Assembly (NCBI GenBank): GCA_945483525.1
Contig: CALYRV010000077.1
Location: 1 to 8,313, forward strand
Reading direction: 5' to 3'
DNA: 8,313 nucleotides
Source of the DNA: an uncultured Verrucomicrobiota bacterium
Lineage (GTDB): Bacteria; Verrucomicrobiota; Kiritimatiellia; RFP12; UBA1067
The notes below the pieces were generated by a model, which saw only the letters and a list, made by a program, of their open reading frames with translations, was not told the origin of the DNA and searched no databases. This document shows, one piece after another, positions 6,667-8,313 of this stretch (position 1 is its first letter; the number at the start of each line of letters is the position of its first letter). Made by a program: the position numbers and the translations under genes.

Positions 6667-7970
6667 GAGGAAAGTTGGATTGGGCGGATAATTGCGAATG
6701 CGACTGGAGTTTCCTCTCCCATGAAGTTTCATACTTCAAGGGCCTCGGAATCACAAAAGAGGATCTGGTTGATGAGGGTGTGCCTGTAATCAGTTACGGG
6801 CAGATTCATTCCAAGACCAATGACGGGATGCATCTTAGGCGTGACCTGCTTCGATACATCCCCAGAACGCTGACCGAGGGTAACGAAAACTGTCGCCTAC
6901 GGCGGGGCGACATTGTGTTCGCTGATACGTCGGAAGATGTTGACGGAGCTGGCAACTGCATTTTGGTTGATACCGATGACGAAATCTATGCAGGATATCA
7001 CACTTTGGTTGCGCGGCCAAAGAATCCAAGTTGTGGAGTATATCTTGCGCGGCTGTTTCAATCTGTGGCTTGGCGAAGTCAGATACAGTCGCGTATCTGC
7101 GGCATAAAGGTCTTTAGCATCACGCGCAAGATTCTAAAAGGCGTGTCTGTTCTCACGCCATCGGAAGAATCGCAACGCCAGATCGTCGCCTATCTCGACG
7201 AGAAGACGGCGGCGATTGATGCGCGGGTGGAGGTGCTGGAGAAGAAGGTCGCGGCTTACAAGCGGCTCAAGGCAAGCGTCATCAATCGTGCCGTCACACG
7301 CGGTCTCGATCCGAAGGCAAAGCTGAAAGATTCGGGTGTGGATTGGATCGGCAAGGTGCCGGTGGGGTGGGAGGCGGTCAGGGTTGAATCACATTTTGAT
7401 GTGCAACTCGGGAAAATGCTGTCGGCCAAGCAATCGGATGCCAGTCAGGTCATCCTCGAGTATGTATGTGCTGCGAACGTCCACTACGACGGTGTAACTT
7501 TGAACGGTTTGAAGCAGATGTGGTATTTGCCCAAGGAGATCGAGACGTTTCGCGTGAAAACAGGGGATCTGTTGGTCGTTGAGGGTGGCGCGGGAGCTGG
7601 TGGGTGTTCTGTAGCTGAGAACGTCGATGGGATTGTTTGTATGCAGAATTCCATTTTGAGAATTCGGCCGACTTCGACAGGATCTAATCGGTTCCTGAAC
7701 TACTGGTTCAATGATCTGGGGCGTCGGGGCTATATCAGTTGCGCTTGTAACGTGGCAACAATACCGCACTTCACGAAAGAGAAGATGCGCCAGACACCGA
7801 TGCCATATCCGTCTCCGGCAGAGCAACGTGCCATTGCCGACTACCTCGACGCCGAGTGCGCGAAGATCAACAAGATGGCGGAACTGGTGACGCGGGAGAT
7901 CGAGCTTTACAGGAAGCTTAAGCGTTCGCTCATCAACGAGGTTGTGACTGGGAAACGGGCGGTTGCGTAA
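6663..7970 (+). CDS. hsdS: Type I restriction-modification specificity subunit (HsdS)
   Basis: The 435-aa protein reads the two halves of the recognition site and holds the methylase on DNA. It has the normal two-repeat design. TRD1 is about residues 20-165. Central conserved helix: EESQRQIVAYLDEKTAAIDA (168-187) to KRLKASVINRAVTRGL (200-215). The linker carries DSGVDWIGKVPVGW (223-236), the usual entry to the second repeat. TRD2 is about 237-383. C-terminal helix: AEQRAIADYLDAECAKI (386-402) to LKRSLINEVVTGK (419-431). The two helices pair to set the gap between half-sites. The recognition sequence cannot be read from the protein. Length is typical and no frameshift is seen. Hand counts give about 45-52% G+C in most TRD stretches versus about 60-62% in the central helix, which suggests that TRDs were exchanged by recombination. 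It follows hsdM by a GTGA overlap. Confidence 0.93.
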   Translation: MRGKLDWADNCECDWSFLSHEVSYFKGLGITKEDLVDEGVPVISYGQIHSKTNDGMHLRRDLLRYIPRTLTEGNENCRLRRGDIVFADTSEDVDGAGNCILVDTDDEIYAGYHTLVARPKNPSCGVYLARLFQSVAWRSQIQSRICGIKVFSITRKILKGVSVLTPSEESQRQIVAYLDEKTAAIDARVEVLEKKVAAYKRLKASVINRAVTRGLDPKAKLKDSGVDWIGKVPVGWEAVRVESHFDVQLGKMLSAKQSDASQVILEYVCAANVHYDGVTLNGLKQMWYLPKEIETFRVKTGDLLVVEGGAGAGGCSVAENVDGIVCMQNSILRIRPTSTGSNRFLNYWFNDLGRRGYISCACNVATIPHFTKEKMRQTPMPYPSPAEQRAIADYLDAECAKINKMAELVTREIELYRKLKRSLINEVVTGKRAVA

Positions 7971-7980
7971 TTATCGAAAC

Positions 7981-7986
7981 AGGAGG
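7981..7986 (+). promoter_or_regulatory. Ribosome binding site of the gene after hsdS
   Basis: AGGAGG lies 7 nt before ATG 7994. An earlier ATG at 7989 is closed by a stop after two codons, so 7994 is the start. Confidence 0.75.
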
Positions 7987-7993
7987 AAATGCG

Positions 7994-8313
7994 ATGAATG
8001 TCTCAATGAAAAAGGTCAAAGTGTTGTGGAAGCGGTTTAAGGCAGAAAATGCTGCGGAGGATTCGCTGAAGAAGCTTCATCTCGATGAAGCCGCCATTGT
8101 CTATGCGCAACAGCTCTTCAGGAATTTGGATGACATTTGGGGCTACAATCTACCGCCGCCGCTTAAAGACTCGCAAGCCACGGCATGGGCATCGGATTGC
8201 GCTGTGGGGATAGATGCAGGAGGATCTGACGCTGTCTATAAGCGATTGATTGAGAAATCGCAAGCGCTCGGTCTGGACGATGAGCGCCTACGCTGCCGGG
8301 ACCTTGTATGGGG
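7994..8313 (+). CDS. Unknown protein, 5' part, runs off the window
   Basis: From ATG 7994 the frame is open to the last base and gives 106 residues, beginning MNVSMKKVKVLWKRF. I do not recognise the family. The visible part is hydrophilic and mostly helical, with KRFKAENAAEDSLKKLHLDEAAIVYAQQLFRNLDDIWG near residues 13-50 and a PPPLKD turn after it. It has no signal peptide, membrane segment, Walker A box or nuclease motif. It does not look like the start of HsdR, which normally shows an N-terminal PD-(D/E)xK domain, although that part might come later than residue 106. It starts 23 nt after hsdS with a consensus ribosome site, so it belongs to the same operon and may be an accessory or defence effector gene (inference). 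Confidence 0.7.
   Translation, partial: MNVSMKKVKVLWKRFKAENAAEDSLKKLHLDEAAIVYAQQLFRNLDDIWGYNLPPPLKDSQATAWASDCAVGIDAGGSDAVYKRLIEKSQALGLDDERLRCRDLVW

Noticed and set aside
4561..6732. A 723-codon open frame on the - strand opposite the second methylase.
   Set aside because: It is the antisense shadow of a GC-rich gene: repetitive Leu/Arg/Val composition, no motif and no ribosome site, while the + strand frame has clear methylase motifs.
2351..7970. BREX, DISARM or phage growth limitation identity for the methylase operon.
   Set aside because: The methylases have HsdM/HsdS layout, not the PglX type. No PglZ, BrxC, DrmA/DrmB or Pgl kinase-like gene is present in the window.
1..8313. CRISPR arrays, tRNA or rRNA genes.
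   Set aside because: No regularly spaced repeats, no cloverleaf or rRNA segment is visible, and coding frames fill nearly all of the window.

Overview
The window is bacterial DNA. Genes are tightly packed, every gene reads on the + strand, Shine-Dalgarno sites are strong, and there is one near-consensus sigma70 promoter. Hand-counted stretches range from about 42 to 62% G+C, with the left third richer than most of the rest. The taxon cannot be fixed from sequence alone. The DUF2924 / serine recombinase / small HTH trio occurs on mobile elements of Proteobacteria and of the Planctomycetes-Verrucomicrobia-Lentisphaerae group, so a member of one of these is a guess and no more.

Left part (1-2246), mobile-element cassette: the 3' end of an unidentified gene, then a DUF2924 protein (136-567), a serine recombinase (564-1847) and a small helix-turn-helix protein (1851-2246). 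These are translationally linked (4-bp ATGA overlap, 3-nt gap). The recombinase keeps its catalytic serine and a zinc ribbon, so it looks functional.

Junction (2247-2350): a 14-bp perfect palindrome right after the HTH stop codon, then an extended -10 sigma70 promoter (TTGACA, 18 bp, TGATATAAT) and a strong ribosome site that selects a GTG start.

Right part (2351 to the window end), a DNA-modification operon related to type I restriction-modification. In order it holds: a 578-aa adenine-methylase-like protein fused to one HsdS-like target-recognition half (2351-4087); a 174-aa protein of unknown function (4092-4616); a 675-aa HsdM-type methylase (4639-6666); a 435-aa two-TRD HsdS (6663-7970); and the first 106 codons of an unrecognised gene that runs off the window (7994-8313). 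Gaps are 4, 22 and 23 nt and there is one 4-bp overlap, so one transcript from the junction promoter is likely.

The most notable point is that the two methylases look complementary. The first keeps a canonical SAM-binding motif I (CCGTG) but has His in place of Asn/Asp in catalytic motif IV (HPPW). The second keeps NPPY but has GGA in place of GxG in motif I. With an extra specificity half on the first protein and a conserved-looking 174-aa partner between them, this may be a two-methylase complex that differs from the usual HsdM2-HsdS enzyme. No hsdR or other nuclease/helicase is visible. Whether the system restricts DNA depends on genes beyond position 8313.
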